Positions 1 to 8,634 of a stretch of 17,367 nucleotides of DNA are shown piece after piece (the stretch's first letter is position 1; the number at the start of each line of letters is the position of its first letter). The position numbers and the translations under genes were made by a program. The notes beneath the pieces were generated by a model. It had not been told where the DNA came from. It worked only from the letters and a program-made list of their open reading frames with translations, and did no database searches. The stretch comes from JAYUDN01 sp043739785 (GTDB lineage Bacteria > Patescibacteriota > Gracilibacteria > BD1-5 > UBA2023), in NCBI GenBank assembly GCA_043739785.1, contig JAYUDN010000008.1:1-17367 (forward strand), read 5' to 3'.

Positions 1-57
1 AGTGCTTTATTATCTTTTTAAGCTCATAGACTGATATTTTGCTGTATGGAATCATAA

Positions 58-1487
58 GAAGAGAGTATAGGTATTTCTCTCTTCTGGTCTAGAGCCAAGG
101 ATATTATTAGTACTTTCCCGAAAAATTCGAAATCAATCGTCTGGAATCAGCAAGATTGGTGGAGCGATCAGATGAATGGATTTTCCTATGCTGAAGAGAT
201 TGATTGGGATAAAGACTTCTCTCTTCAGTGCGCTGAATTCATGAGAAAAGTCCCCCATGTTACTCTCGACAACGCCTACAAAGAACTCGAGAATTCAGAG
301 TTTGTCAGTGGAAATGGGAATTCGAAGGATTGCTATCTCACGTCGAATGGAAATGAAAATGAGAAGTGTCTCTATGGATTTTTCGTCCATCATGATAGAT
401 CTATCATGAATTGTATCTACACTCGGTTTTCGGAGAACTGTAGCTTCTCCGCATATATCTGGAAGTGCTACAATCTCCATTTCTCCTACAATTGTGAGGA
501 GTGTCGAGATGTATGGTATGCTTTTTCTTGTGATGGATGTCAGAATCTTATCGGATGTGTCGGGCTCAAGAATGAGAAATACCAGATCCTCAATACTCCT
601 TGTTCAGAAGAAGAGTATACCAATATAATCACGAAACTCCAGACTGAGCAATCATTTCGATTGGAATTCGAAGAGAAGTTCAAGAGCCTTCGAGAAAAAA
701 TCTGAATCGAACAAAATATCACCACCGGATCCGTGGATACAATGTGAGATTACTGCTATGATAGCAAGAACACACATGTATCGTACAATAGTACTGATAT
801 TGAGGACAGCTGGTATATCAACGACTGTTTCGAGGTGCGGGATTCGATGGATATCACGAGTTTTGGGGAGAATCTTTCACTTTCGTATGACTGCGTGGGA
901 GTTGGTGGGAACTCGAGTCATATGTACTTCTGTCAAGGTTCATGGGATAATTCGCACTACCAATTTTACACTCACAATTGTTTCAATAGCTCTTATCTAT
1001 TTGGGTGTTCAGGCCTTCATCATCAGTCATACTGTATTTTCAACAAGCAGTACTCAAAAGAAGACTGGGAATCAAACGTGAAAAAAAACTCATTCAGAAA
1101 ATGCAACAGTCAGGAGAATGGGGAGAATTCTGGGATGCAAAATATGCATGGTATCCCTATGATGCATCCTTCGCGATGATGATACTCCCCCTCACGAAAG
1201 AGGAAGTGACAGCTCGAGGTCTCGAATGGTCGGACTATGAACTCAAAGCAGAATGAGTGACTAAAAAGATTCTCGCAGAGAAACTCCCCTATGATATTCG
1301 AGAAATCCCTGACGATATACTGAACTGGGCACTCCTCTCTCGAAAAACCGGAAAACCCTACAAAATCCAAAAACTCGAACTCGAAATGCACCGAAAATTT
1401 GGCATTCCCCTTCCCCATCTGCATCCATTCGAGCGAATAGAAAAGCTCTTCGAGTGGAGCAAGAGGAACTTTAGTTTTGATTTTTAG
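58..1487 (+). pseudogene. Cys/Asn/Trp-rich conserved CPR-type protein, 5'-incomplete and frameshifted
   Basis: No function is known to me. The product resembles a large conserved protein I recall from CPR genomes (often misnamed caib/baif family), with a WWSD motif (here at about 157-168), many spaced Cys pairs and a C-terminal IPDDILNWA (about 1311-1337) and HRKFGIPLP segment. The N-terminal part is read in the frame of position 58/172 with TGA as Gly at 703 and 745, up to the A8 run at 1081-1088. After that the conserved sequence (GEWGEFWDAKY, LPLTKEE, IPDDILNWA) continues in the -1 frame, with TGA-Gly at 1254, and ends at TAG 1485. The original frame stays open to TAG 1438 but its sequence is unlike the family. 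ATG 172 is the first ordinary start, yet conserved residues lie upstream of it, and a stop at 55-57 blocks that frame. The expected zinc-ribbon N-terminus is therefore missing, lost to a second frameshift or to decay. It could be a pseudogene, a programmed frameshift or an assembly error. Confidence 0.7.
1083..1089 (+). other. A AAA AAC slippery heptamer at the frameshift point
   Basis: In the upstream reading frame the codons are GTG AAA AAA AAC, so positions 1083-1089 form the heptamer A AAA AAC, a classic -1 slippery sequence. A one-base backward slip here joins the N-terminal frame exactly to the conserved C-terminal frame, which resumes at CTC 1089. I see no obvious strong hairpin or upstream Shine-Dalgarno-like stimulator, so an indel in the A8 homopolymer (real or from sequencing) is at least as likely as programmed frameshifting. 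Confidence 0.5.
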
Positions 1488-1917
1488 ATGGAATAAATCG
1501 TTCTATCTGTACCCGGGCGAGCTTGACTGAGAGTGATAAGTTAGCATCTATTGCGATTTTTTTCAATAGTTTTTCCGCATATAAGAGGATATCATTTCTC
1601 GATTCTGGACTCTTAATCACACGAAGTCGAATCGTTTCGAGGAGTGATGTCGTCATCCCGGATACCTCGATAGATTCAGGAATACGGCGCAGAAACAGAG
1701 TGACGATCGGACCTCATTCCATACAGTCATACTGGTGGCAAGACTCTCTGTAGCCTGGATGCTCTGGAATCTCGTGATAGATACTGCAACGATTCTTCGC
1801 CAGGTGACTACAAGCACCTCCTGCACGTTTCACAAAGGATTCGGATTCACTATCATAGATGTCATACGCTCGACAACAGAGAGCATCGCAGCGTTCACAC
1901 ATGGGAAGAATTTCCAT
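1471..1917 (-). CDS. YkgJ-like cysteine-cluster protein
   Basis: A 148-residue protein when the TGA at 1714-1716 is read as Gly (residue 68). The N-terminal half carries eight cysteines: C7, C10, C14, C15, C36, C44, C60 and C65. They sit in the pattern CERCDALCC, then GACSHL, RCSIY and SCHQYDC, which resembles the zinc/iron-binding YkgJ family (UPF0153). Such proteins are predicted metal-cluster proteins of unknown role. The C-terminal half (about 85-148) is probably helical and has no Cys. The ATG at 1917 is preceded by a pyrimidine-rich stretch, not a Shine-Dalgarno. The gene is convergent with the frameshifted gene and overlaps its 3' end by 17 bp. The family call rests on Cys spacing only. 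Confidence 0.75.
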
Positions 1918-1996
1918 AGAGGGGAAATAGGAGGTAATAGAACAGTACTACTGTAGATTATAGTGATCAAGAAATGATAGCTGCGAGTAATTGGCT

Positions 1997-2309
1997 TGTC
2001 ATTCCGACCGTAGTGGAGGAATCCCTTTCCCTGTTTGTCATTCGGACCGAAACAACTGAAAGGAGAGGAGTGGAGGAATCCCTATTCATATGAAAAAGAA
2101 TCCTAATACTGGAAACAAAGGAATCCCTCGAGTACCTCAGGATGACACACGAAATTGAAACTATTACCTGAAGGAAGCAATATTTTCTTGATTATATCTA
2201 CAAATATGTTTCTGTCATTTCAAAAAGAACTATCCAATTGAAAACAATACTACCATCTCACTTTGAACTGCCTGAGAAATCTAGATTCTTCGTTCCTTAG
2301 AATGACGAA
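1997..2309. repeat. Composite palindromic intergenic repeat (TGTCATTCC / GGAATGACA type)
   Basis: The 1918-2378 stretch has no credible gene. It holds related copies of one motif. The left end, 1997-2026, reads TGTCATTCCGACCG followed by GTGGAGGAATCCCT. A split second copy has TGTCATTCGGACCG at 2036-2049 and GTGGAGGAATCCCT at 2070-2083. An inverted end, GGAATCCCT to GGATGACAC, is at about 2119-2148. A second, more diverged inverted end at 2283-2309 reads AGATTCTTCG ... GAATGACGAA. The outer ends are roughly inverted relative to each other, as in short palindromic or MITE-like intergenic repeats found in many bacterial genomes. No transposase is present. Confidence 0.6.
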
Positions 2310-2347
2310 GTACTCACTGAAAACCGGAATAGAATAAGATTGTCGAT

Positions 2348-2373
2348 AAAAAAATCCTCCTTTCGGAGGATTT
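2348..2373 (-). terminator. Rho-independent terminator of rplS
   Basis: On the minus strand, a nine-base-pair stem AAATCCTCC / GGAGGATTT with a GAAA loop (plus-strand 2352-2373) is followed by seven T residues (complement of A2348-2354). It lies 5 bp downstream of the rplS stop codon. This is the clearest intrinsic terminator in the window. Confidence 0.9.
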
Positions 2374-2378
2374 CTGTA

Positions 2379-2729
2379 TTACTTGATTTCTTTGAGTCGA
2401 GCGGCCTTTCCAGTAAGCTCACGGATAAATCCGATTTTCTTACGACGAACCTTGAACTTTCGAAGGACGATAATTTTCTGGATAAATGGTGAGTGGATCG
2501 GGAATATCTTCTCGATACCGATTCCGTCGACAGTAGCTCGAACAGTCATTACCTTATCGAGAGCCGTCTTACCCTTGGTAGCAATCACGAGTCCTCGAAA
2601 GAGCTGGATACGTTCCTTTTCTCCGTCTTTGATAATCTGATGCACTTCGACTTCCATACCCGTTTCGATGACAGGGATATCAGTTTTGATAGCGTCGGCT
2701 TGAATAGCTTGAATAAGAGTAGCGTCCAT
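2379..2729 (-). CDS. rplS: Large ribosomal subunit protein L19
   Basis: L19 sits at the interface of the 30S and 50S subunits and helps form an intersubunit bridge. The 116-residue product has the usual family length and recognisable landmarks: GMEVEVHQII near residue 24, ERIQLFRGLVIA near 40, the TVRATVDGIGIEKIFPIHSP core, then KVRRKKIGFIREL and the terminal GKAARLKE signature. There are no in-frame TGA codons. The usual rpsP-rimM-trmD partners are absent; the gene stands alone, divergent from the TPR gene, with its own terminator and a probable promoter about 25 bp upstream. Confidence 0.97.
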   Translation of the reverse strand: MDATLIQAIQADAIKTDIPVIETGMEVEVHQIIKDGEKERIQLFRGLVIATKGKTALDKVMTVRATVDGIGIEKIFPIHSPFIQKIIVLRKFKVRRKKIGFIRELTGKAARLKEIK

Positions 2730-2752
2730 AGTGGAAAATTTATGATGGCAGG

Positions 2753-2780
2753 ATTATATGATAGATAGACGAAAAAGCAA
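2753..2780 (-). promoter_or_regulatory. Probable sigma-70-type promoter of rplS
   Basis: On the minus strand a perfect TATAAT (plus-strand 2753-2758) is preceded by TTGCTT (2775-2780) with a 16-bp spacer. Transcription would start near 2746, giving a leader of about 17 nt before the ATG at 2729. The -35 match is only partial. Confidence 0.5.
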
Positions 2781-2834
2781 ATCTATTTCGTCGGAAAAGA
2801 AAAACTCTAGATTGCAAATCTAAGCATTCTCACT

Positions 2835-3752
2835 ATGATGATGAAAAATATCTCTATGGAAATTTTTATCAGTACTCGTTATATTGTGGTGGAAGCTGTT
2901 TTTCTTATGGCTTTTCTTTGAACCCTCGCTGGTACCTATATCCACGATATTTATATGTGGATCGGACGCATTATAGGAATATTTACACCTCGTCGTCTGA
3001 AGCAAAAAGAAAAAGATCTTCATGATCTCGAAAAATCAGCCACGGAAAATACGACTTCCCCATTTACCACAATAGAAGAATCTAGCGTACACGCTGAGAA
3101 ATGAAAGGAAGAAAATGGTGAAAATCCATCTTGAGTGAGTGAAAAATCTCGACTCTCAGCAGAAAAAAAGGATAAACTGGTAGAGCTTCTCATCCTCATA
3201 CGGACTCGACTCGCGAGGAATGAAATCCAAGAATCCCGAGCCCTGATCATCGAGTGACTCTCAATCGATAAAAGTCATCGGGAACTCAATATCCTCCTTG
3301 CCTCTCTCTACGAAAAAGATGGAGACTATGCGAAGAGTGAGATTGTCTACCGAGATCTCGCGAAGCACTACGGAGAAGATGAAGAGGTGCTCTCGAAGCT
3401 TTCGAATAACCTTATCGTCCTGAGAAAATACCCGATCGCCTACGAGATAGAGAAAAAAATCGTGGGGCTCAATGCATCTGAGGCTCATCTCTTTACGATT
3501 ACGGGGCTCGCCTGGGAGCTCGAATACCAAGAAGAAGCGCTCGAATATGCTCGAACCTATCTCAAACAGTTTCCGAAAAATCCCGATATTCTCTGGATCA
3601 AGGGACAAGCTGAAATTGCACTTGGAATGCGTAAGGAAGCTATCGAAGACCTCATCAAGCTCAAGCACCTCTCTCCTTACAATGCTGAACTCGGTGAACT
3701 CATACAAAAACTCCTCATGGAAGAAGAAATGGCGAGTAACTTCAATCAATAA
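2835..3752 (+). CDS. Membrane-anchored TPR protein
   Basis: Read with TGA as Gly (four sites: 2922, 3105, 3132 and 3255) this is a 305-residue protein. It has an N-terminal transmembrane segment at about 17-50, a charged linker (about 55-105), and a C-terminal half of TPR-like helical pairs: REL..LLASLYEKDGDYAKSE, then SKLSNNLIVLRKYPIAYEIE, LFTITGLAWELEYQEEALEYA, and DILWIKGQAEIALGMRKEAI. TPR proteins act as assembly scaffolds; no partner can be named. Three ATG codons in a row (2835-2843) form the start, so the exact first residue is uncertain. No Shine-Dalgarno is visible. It is followed 21 bp later by a small gene and then dnaB, probably in one transcript. Confidence 0.85.
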
Positions 3753-3773
3753 ATAAATATCAAGACTCTATTT

Positions 3774-4067
3774 ATGGAATCAACTTGAGAAATCGTTCGT
3801 CAATTACATGCTATCGAAGCGACTGAAATAGATCCACTAATCGAACAATTTTTTAGAGATTGAACTGTGGAATTAAGAAGAATTACCTTGCAAGAAATAT
3901 ACTCAAAATTAGTGCTACTTGATCCGCTTTTAGAAGAACTTACCGCTCGTAATGAACAAGGCGATCAAGAAGCCAGAACTGGTCTCCACTCGGCCTTTGA
4001 TGCACGGCATACTTTGGAAAATCTTGAAGCTTCCCTAAATCAGTCTGGAACTGTAGAATTCTATTAA
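3774..4067 (+). CDS. Small hypothetical protein between TPR gene and dnaB
   Basis: I do not recognise this 97-residue protein. With TGA read as Gly at 3786 and 3861 it runs from ATG 3774 to TAA 4065. It is acidic, mostly helical in character (EIVRQLHAIEATEID, EIYSKLVLLDPLLEELTARN) and has no membrane segment or Cys. Its leucine codons are mainly TTA, CTT and CTA, with a single CTC in about fourteen, whereas the flanking genes use CTC heavily. This suggests a different origin or different expression constraints. It lies 21 bp after the TPR gene and 29 bp before dnaB. Confidence 0.65.
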
Positions 4068-4096
4068 ATAATTTACTTTTTAACTCTCAATTTCTT

Positions 4097-5455
4097 TTGG
4101 ACCTCAAAATTCTCCCCCATAGTGCCGATGCTGAGCGCGGTGTACTCGGATCTATCCTCCTCGATAAGGATGGGATATTTCAGGTGAGTCACCTCCTTAT
4201 TCCCGATGATTTTTATGATCCAGCCCACGCGTTTGTCTACGAATCGATGCTTGAGCTCTTTACTCGTAATCGTCCGATTGATCTTATCACAGTCCGTGAA
4301 TCTCTCGATGACAAAAAACATCTCGAATGAATCGGGGGAAATATTTTTCTCGCGGATCTGACGAGTTCTGTCTTTACCAGTGCCAATATCTTCCAGTACG
4401 CTCAAATCGTCAAAAATAAATCGGTATTAAGGCGACTCATCAAAGCGGGAAATGAGATTATGCTCTATGGGTATGATGAGGCGACTGAGACGACGAGCCT
4501 TCTCGAAAAATCTGAGAAGTCTCTCTTTACCGTGACTCAGACCTTTATCCAGAACAAACTGGTTCCGATCAAAGACATCCTCAATGCTCGATACGAAGAG
4601 TTTGCAGCTATCGCGGCAGATCCTTCGCTCACGCAGAAAAATAGCGTCTCCAGTGGGTATGTGAGCTTCGATGAGAAGCTCTGAGGATTCAAGCGAGGAG
4701 ACCTCATCATCGTCGCCGCTCGTCCAAGTATGGGAAAGACCGCGATCGCGATGAACTTCGCACAAAACGTCGGACAAAAAGGAAAAAATGTCGCCATATT
4801 CTCCCTCGAAATGTCGAAAGAGCAGCTCACTGATCGTATGATTGCAGCTACCATGGCGGTCGATAGTTGGAAGCTCCAGAAAGGAAAACTCTCAGAAGAG
4901 GAATTCGCACGTATGGGGGATGCTCTCGAGAAGCTCTCACAAGCTAAGATCTATATCGACGACTCCCCTGCTGGAGCTGGTATCCTCGAACTCAAAAGCA
5001 AAGCACGGCGTCTCAAGATGGAGTCATGACTCGATCTCATCGTGATCGACTACCTACAACTCATGTCGAGTGGAAACAGCATGAACCGTGTCCAGGAAGT
5101 ATCAGAAATTTCCCGAGGGCTGAAGTCCCTCGCCCGTGAACTCGATGTTCCAGTGGTTGCCCTTTCGCAGCTCTCTCGTGCGCTCGAAGCTCGCCCTGAT
5201 AAACGACCGATGATGTCGGATCTCCGCGAATCAGGATCGATAGAACAAGATGCTGATATCATCCTGATGCTCTATCGAGATGACTACTACAATGAATTCT
5301 CTGAAATCCCGGGGATGACGAGTGTCTTTATCCGAAAAAATCGAAACGGTCCGACCGGACAAGTGGATCTCAAGTTCGAAAAGCAACATCAGAAATTCTA
5401 TGAAATCGAAAAATCACAAGCTCCGAATTATAAAGGTGGAGGGGACGATTACTAG
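4097..5455 (+). CDS. dnaB: Replicative DNA helicase DnaB
   Basis: DnaB is the hexameric 5'-3' helicase that unwinds DNA at the replication fork. The 452-residue product has the N-terminal DnaB domain (LPHSADAERGVLGSILLD near residue 5) and the RecA-like core. Walker A is ARPSMGKT with K214 and T215, Walker B is IVIDYLQL with D318, and the C-terminal LSQLSRALEARPDKRP and SGSIEQDADIILMLYR motifs follow. Three in-frame TGAs (4328, 4682, 5027) read as Gly. The one at 4682 supplies the first Gly of the LGG-F-RGDL segment just before Walker A, which is strong evidence for UGA-Gly. No intein is seen. The start is taken as TTG 4097, which gives a normal N-terminus; the frame is open upstream but lacks ATG or GTG. 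Confidence 0.96.
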
Positions 5456-5542
5456 TATCAATTAATATTACTGAATAGTGAATAGTAAATAATCCCCTAT
5501 TTCAGGCTACGAAAAAAGTCATTGAAAGGTACTTTTCCCATT

Positions 5543-6478
5543 CTACTCATTGTAGAGGCCATATTTGAGAGCATCATAATATCTACTTTTATCTTCGCTG
5601 TACTCGAGAGATTGGGCCGTTTTTCCTACTCTTCAGGTCGTCGTAAGCTCAAAAAGAGGAAGGGTAAATTTCCCAGTAGTAGCTACTTGTAAGGTGATAG
5701 GTGATGAGACCGCTGGATCTACGTTATAGAATATAGAAATATACCGGTCGGAGATATGCGTGGAAGTAAGAAAGTCTGAAACGGTCATTTCGGTATCATA
5801 GGCGTAGTTACTCTCCTCAAGAATTGGGATAGTGCCATTGCAGTCAACCTTTGCGACATCGCTTCACACCAATCCAAAACAATCTACTCAGCGATTTCTC
5901 ATCCTTCCTTTGGTTCCAAGGTTTGAGGCAATAGATCCAGTTCCCGATATTCCGATGGTCACTCCCCCACTCATTCCGAGGATAGTCCAGGAAGTATCAG
6001 AATTCAGTCCATCGATTTTAAGTTCCGAGATTTCTTCGATTCTAGGCGAAAAATTCGGATTTTTCGAGTTTCACCCTACTGCGAGCAGGTTATCCTGACC
6101 TACAAAGAGAGGAAGGATCAAATATTCTCCTCCCGATAGGATAAATGATCTACTCACACTCTGCGCGCTCATTTCATAGGTCATTTTGATATCTTTTGTC
6201 CGTGGAGAGTTTCCTGAGAGAAGATTGCTATCGATGTCAGTTGCAGTCAATCGATCCTCGAATCCCTCACGATGATTCTTCACTTTGAGCATCGCGTATT
6301 CGAAAGTGGATTCTGCGGTAGAGTAGGCAAGAATCCCGTCATATACCATTTTATTGATTCGCATTTCCGAGAGAAATACATTCGCAAGACCCACAGCGAG
6401 TACGAGAAGCACTCCCGTCGTACCGAGCGCCATCAGTATAGAGAATCATTGACGGGATGCGTAGAGTCGAGAATTCAT
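5543..6478 (-). CDS. PilX/GspK-like minor pilin-like protein
   Basis: A 311-residue protein with a short basic leader ending SRQG, cleaved by analogy before FSILMALGT, then a hydrophobic helix to about residue 36. This is a type III (prepilin) signal. Position +5 is Met, not the usual Glu, as in PilX/GspK-type minor pilins that cap or initiate the fibre. The leader Gly11 is encoded by TGA (6446); four more TGAs lie at 6071, 5888, 5864 and 5633, and the true stop is TAG 5543. The long C-terminal domain is Ser/Thr/Gly-rich with two Cys, likely extracellular. It is the last gene of the pilus operon and is convergent with dnaB across an 87-bp gap. That gap contains a short AT-rich GAATAGT tandem but no clear terminator. 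Confidence 0.82.
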
Positions 6479-6536
6479 AGGGTGTAAACAGGGGCTAATT
6501 GAAAAACAAAGTTTAGTGAAGTTGAAAGCAAAGGGT

Positions 6537-7196
6537 TTAATACTTCCGAAATCCTCGTTCGGATATTGTAGTTTGTATGGTAAAATCTGAATTCGCCAGG
6601 TATTCTCACTTCACTCCAGAAGCGTTAGCAAGAGTAAGAGTAATAATCATCGTCACTTTTTTTTCTGTTGTTTCATTTCCAGAGACAAAGAAGGTTGCAT
6701 TTCGAATTTTGACTCGTTTTTTGGATTCATCAGGGACAAAACTATCCGCAAGGTTCAGTGCATTCGTATAATTCCCCGATTCGACGAGGTAGATTCCACA
6801 ATTCTCTTTTGGATCATTTTTCTTCGTGTCAGTACACGGCACGAGTCCAGTATTTGTTTTTTGGCCGAAAATATAGAGCCTTGAACCATTGACAGAAAGG
6901 ATTTCTCCGCCACTCATCGAATACGAGTGAGTATTCCAGCCTGGATGAGTCGAGGTTGCGTCTACGAGATTCGCCAGATCAATCCCCCGCTCTCGTACAT
7001 CACTCGCGATTCGCTCGGTGATTTCTCGAGCTGATTCTGAGAGAAATCGCGTCATTTCGAGCTTATGTGAAACTTCAGTCGTCTGGATGTAGACAGAGAT
7101 CGCCGCGACACTCATCATCGCAAAAATGATGGTCACGAGGATCATTTCTACGATCGTGAATCAGGATGAATGAAGTCGAAATTTTGGGGTGATCAT
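6537..7196 (-). CDS. Type IV pilin-like protein
   Basis: A 219-residue protein starting MITPKFRLHSSG, with cleavage expected after Gly12 and before FTIVEM, followed by a hydrophobic helix. Glu at +5 is present, so it should enter the pilus or pseudopilus. Gly12, the residue the prepilin peptidase requires, is encoded by TGA 7161; a second TGA-Gly is at 6606, and the stop is TAA 6537. The remainder looks like a minor pilin head domain (two Cys in PCTDTKK ... ENCGIY may form a disulfide). It ends with the sequence TTISERGFRKY, typical of minor pilins related to PilW/GspJ. It sits 58 bp upstream of the PilX-like gene in the same operon. Confidence 0.85.
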
Positions 7197-7221
7197 GAAC
7201 GAAAATTACGATAAAAAGACA

Positions 7222-7899
7222 CTATTTTTTCCAATCGGTTATGATAGTATTGAGCTCATACTCACGAAAAGTTGGGGTTGATACGATGACTTTCGCCTCA
7301 ATTTCGTAGGCTTGTGATCGAGGAACGGCAGGGGTTACGCTCGAATCAAGCATCTCGATGGTGAGTGGTGAGGGTAGGGTCGGTATTTCAAGTGGAATCA
7401 CTCGTATATAAGAAGCAAATAGTGCTGGTTTACTGCTGACCATATGACTATATCTTCCATAATCATCGACATAGAGTCTCGAACCTGCAAATATATCACT
7501 TACACTCGGAGGGATCCCCGTAGGAAAAATATGACTCATATATACTGGTGAATGGACAAAGTGTCCAGTCGTAGGATCAAGACTCACTTTTTCTGAGTTG
7601 GCAGAAAAATCATTTTCGATGATGTAATATCCTGAACTAAATCGATCAGTAGTGGTTCTATCGAGAAATATACTATCCCAAGGGATGAAATTCCGAAGGT
7701 TGGTATCTCGAAGATTTTTTACCAGTTCAACCTCCTCACGGAGAAGGTTCGCGGCTATAATCTCTTGCTTCACTTGTGCCGAAGAGGTAATCGCCATCTG
7801 GATAAGGACAAATATGGCTGCCATACTGATACTAAAAATCAATATACCAATCATCATTTCGATGAGAGTAAATCAGGATGCGTTAGAAGAGGATTTCAA
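7222..7899 (-). CDS. Type IV pilin-like protein (PilV/GspI-like)
   Basis: A 225-residue protein from TTG 7899: leader MKSSSNASG, then FTLIEMMIGILIFSISM, a textbook prepilin cleavage site with Glu at +5. The required Gly9 is encoded by TGA 7873; without recoding, the gene would appear to start after the signal. No ATG lies upstream in frame close enough, so TTG gives a normal short leader. The following sequence EEVELVKNLRDTNLRN is typical of PilV-like minor pilins. The stop is TAG 7222. It is separated by 25 bp from the next pilin gene and by 40 bp from the previous one. Confidence 0.83.
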
Positions 7900-7939
7900 T
7901 TGGTAGAAATAAGTGGAAACTACGTAATGTAAACTACGT

Positions 7940-8512
7940 CTAGTAATTTTGTGGAGCGAGGTAGATTTCTCGGGCTCGATAGTTTGCAGTCGTGCCTCCA
8001 GGATATCCAACCAGGAGAATTATTCAAGTCGAAGAACGCGTCGTTTCCGTAAAAAAAGTTCCGCTTCCATAGGGTGCTTCGAGTAAATATCCGAGGCTTT
8101 TACCATCGGAAGCAAGTATCACTCCACTTATGGAAAGTATGGATATATTCTTCGGGAAGAATACACTATCAGAAAATCGAATATTACTACTCGTCACTGC
8201 AATCGGAAGTGATACCGGAAGTGTCGATCATGAAAGTATATAAAAATCCATCTTGGTAGCCCCAGAAGATATATTGACGAGTTCATTGGCATTTTTTCAG
8301 GTCGCAATATCAAAAAGGAGGCCATTTCTCACATCTGCATGAGCGAGTGTCCATCTCTGAGCTATGCTGTTGGTCGTCTGTTCGACGCGAGCTCTATCCA
8401 TATAGTAATTGTATGGGATAAAAGCGACTCCCGTCAAAATTGCCATAATACACATGACAATAATAATTTCTACAAGTGTAAATCCAGAGGATGGAAAATG
8501 CAAGTTTCGCAT
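7940..8512 (-). CDS. Type IV pilin-like protein (GspH/FimT-like)
   Basis: A 190-residue protein with leader MRNLHFPSSG followed by FTLVEIIIVMCIMAILTGVA, a clear prepilin signal with Glu at +5. Here the cleavage-site Gly10 is an ordinary GGA codon, unlike its three siblings. Internal TGA-Gly codons occur at 8297, 8228 and 8024; the stop is TAG 7940. The sequence after the helix (YYMDRARVEQTTNSIAQ) resembles GspH/FimT-type pseudopilins, and the head is beta-rich. It is the first pilin gene after pilC, separated by about 110 bp that contains a possible small ORF. Confidence 0.83.
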
Positions 8513-8532
8513 AGGTATGGATCAGGAAATTT

Positions 8533-8634
8533 TTATATGAGAATCAGGGCTGGAATAAGTGGAAATCGAAAGGCAAGACTTGAAAGTGAGATCACTCGGA
8601 ATAGAAAAATATCAATATGTATTTCTATCATCAT
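8533..8634 (-). CDS. Possible 33-aa hydrophobic peptide downstream of pilC
   Basis: On the minus strand, ATG 8634 (or the adjacent ATG 8631) opens a 33-codon frame to TAA 8533. It overlaps the end of pilC by about 10 bp in an arrangement that would allow coupled translation. The predicted peptide is strongly hydrophobic with two Arg (MIEIHIDIFLFRV then FPLIPALILI) and contains no TGA. It fills most of the otherwise unexplained 112-bp gap between pilC and the first pilin gene. It could equally be chance. Confidence 0.3.
   Translation of the reverse strand: MMIEIHIDIFLFRVISLSSLAFRFPLIPALILI

Noticed and set aside
758..1081. Forward open frame overlapping the first gene
   Set aside because: It is out of frame with the family-like Cys-rich protein and its translation has no recognisable pattern.
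1918..2378. CRISPR array in the repeat-bearing gap
   Set aside because: Repeats are irregularly spaced, partly inverted and unequal in length, and no cas genes are nearby.
4682..4684. TGA as selenocysteine or tryptophan
   Set aside because: The positions match conserved Gly in DnaB, prepilins and the EamA transporter; TGG already serves Trp and no SECIS-like context is needed to explain dozens of sites.
5456..5542. AT-rich dyad TATTACT ... AGTAAATA between dnaB and the pilin gene as a terminator
   Set aside because: The stem is short, AT-only and has no T-tract; it looks more like a short GAATAGT tandem repeat.
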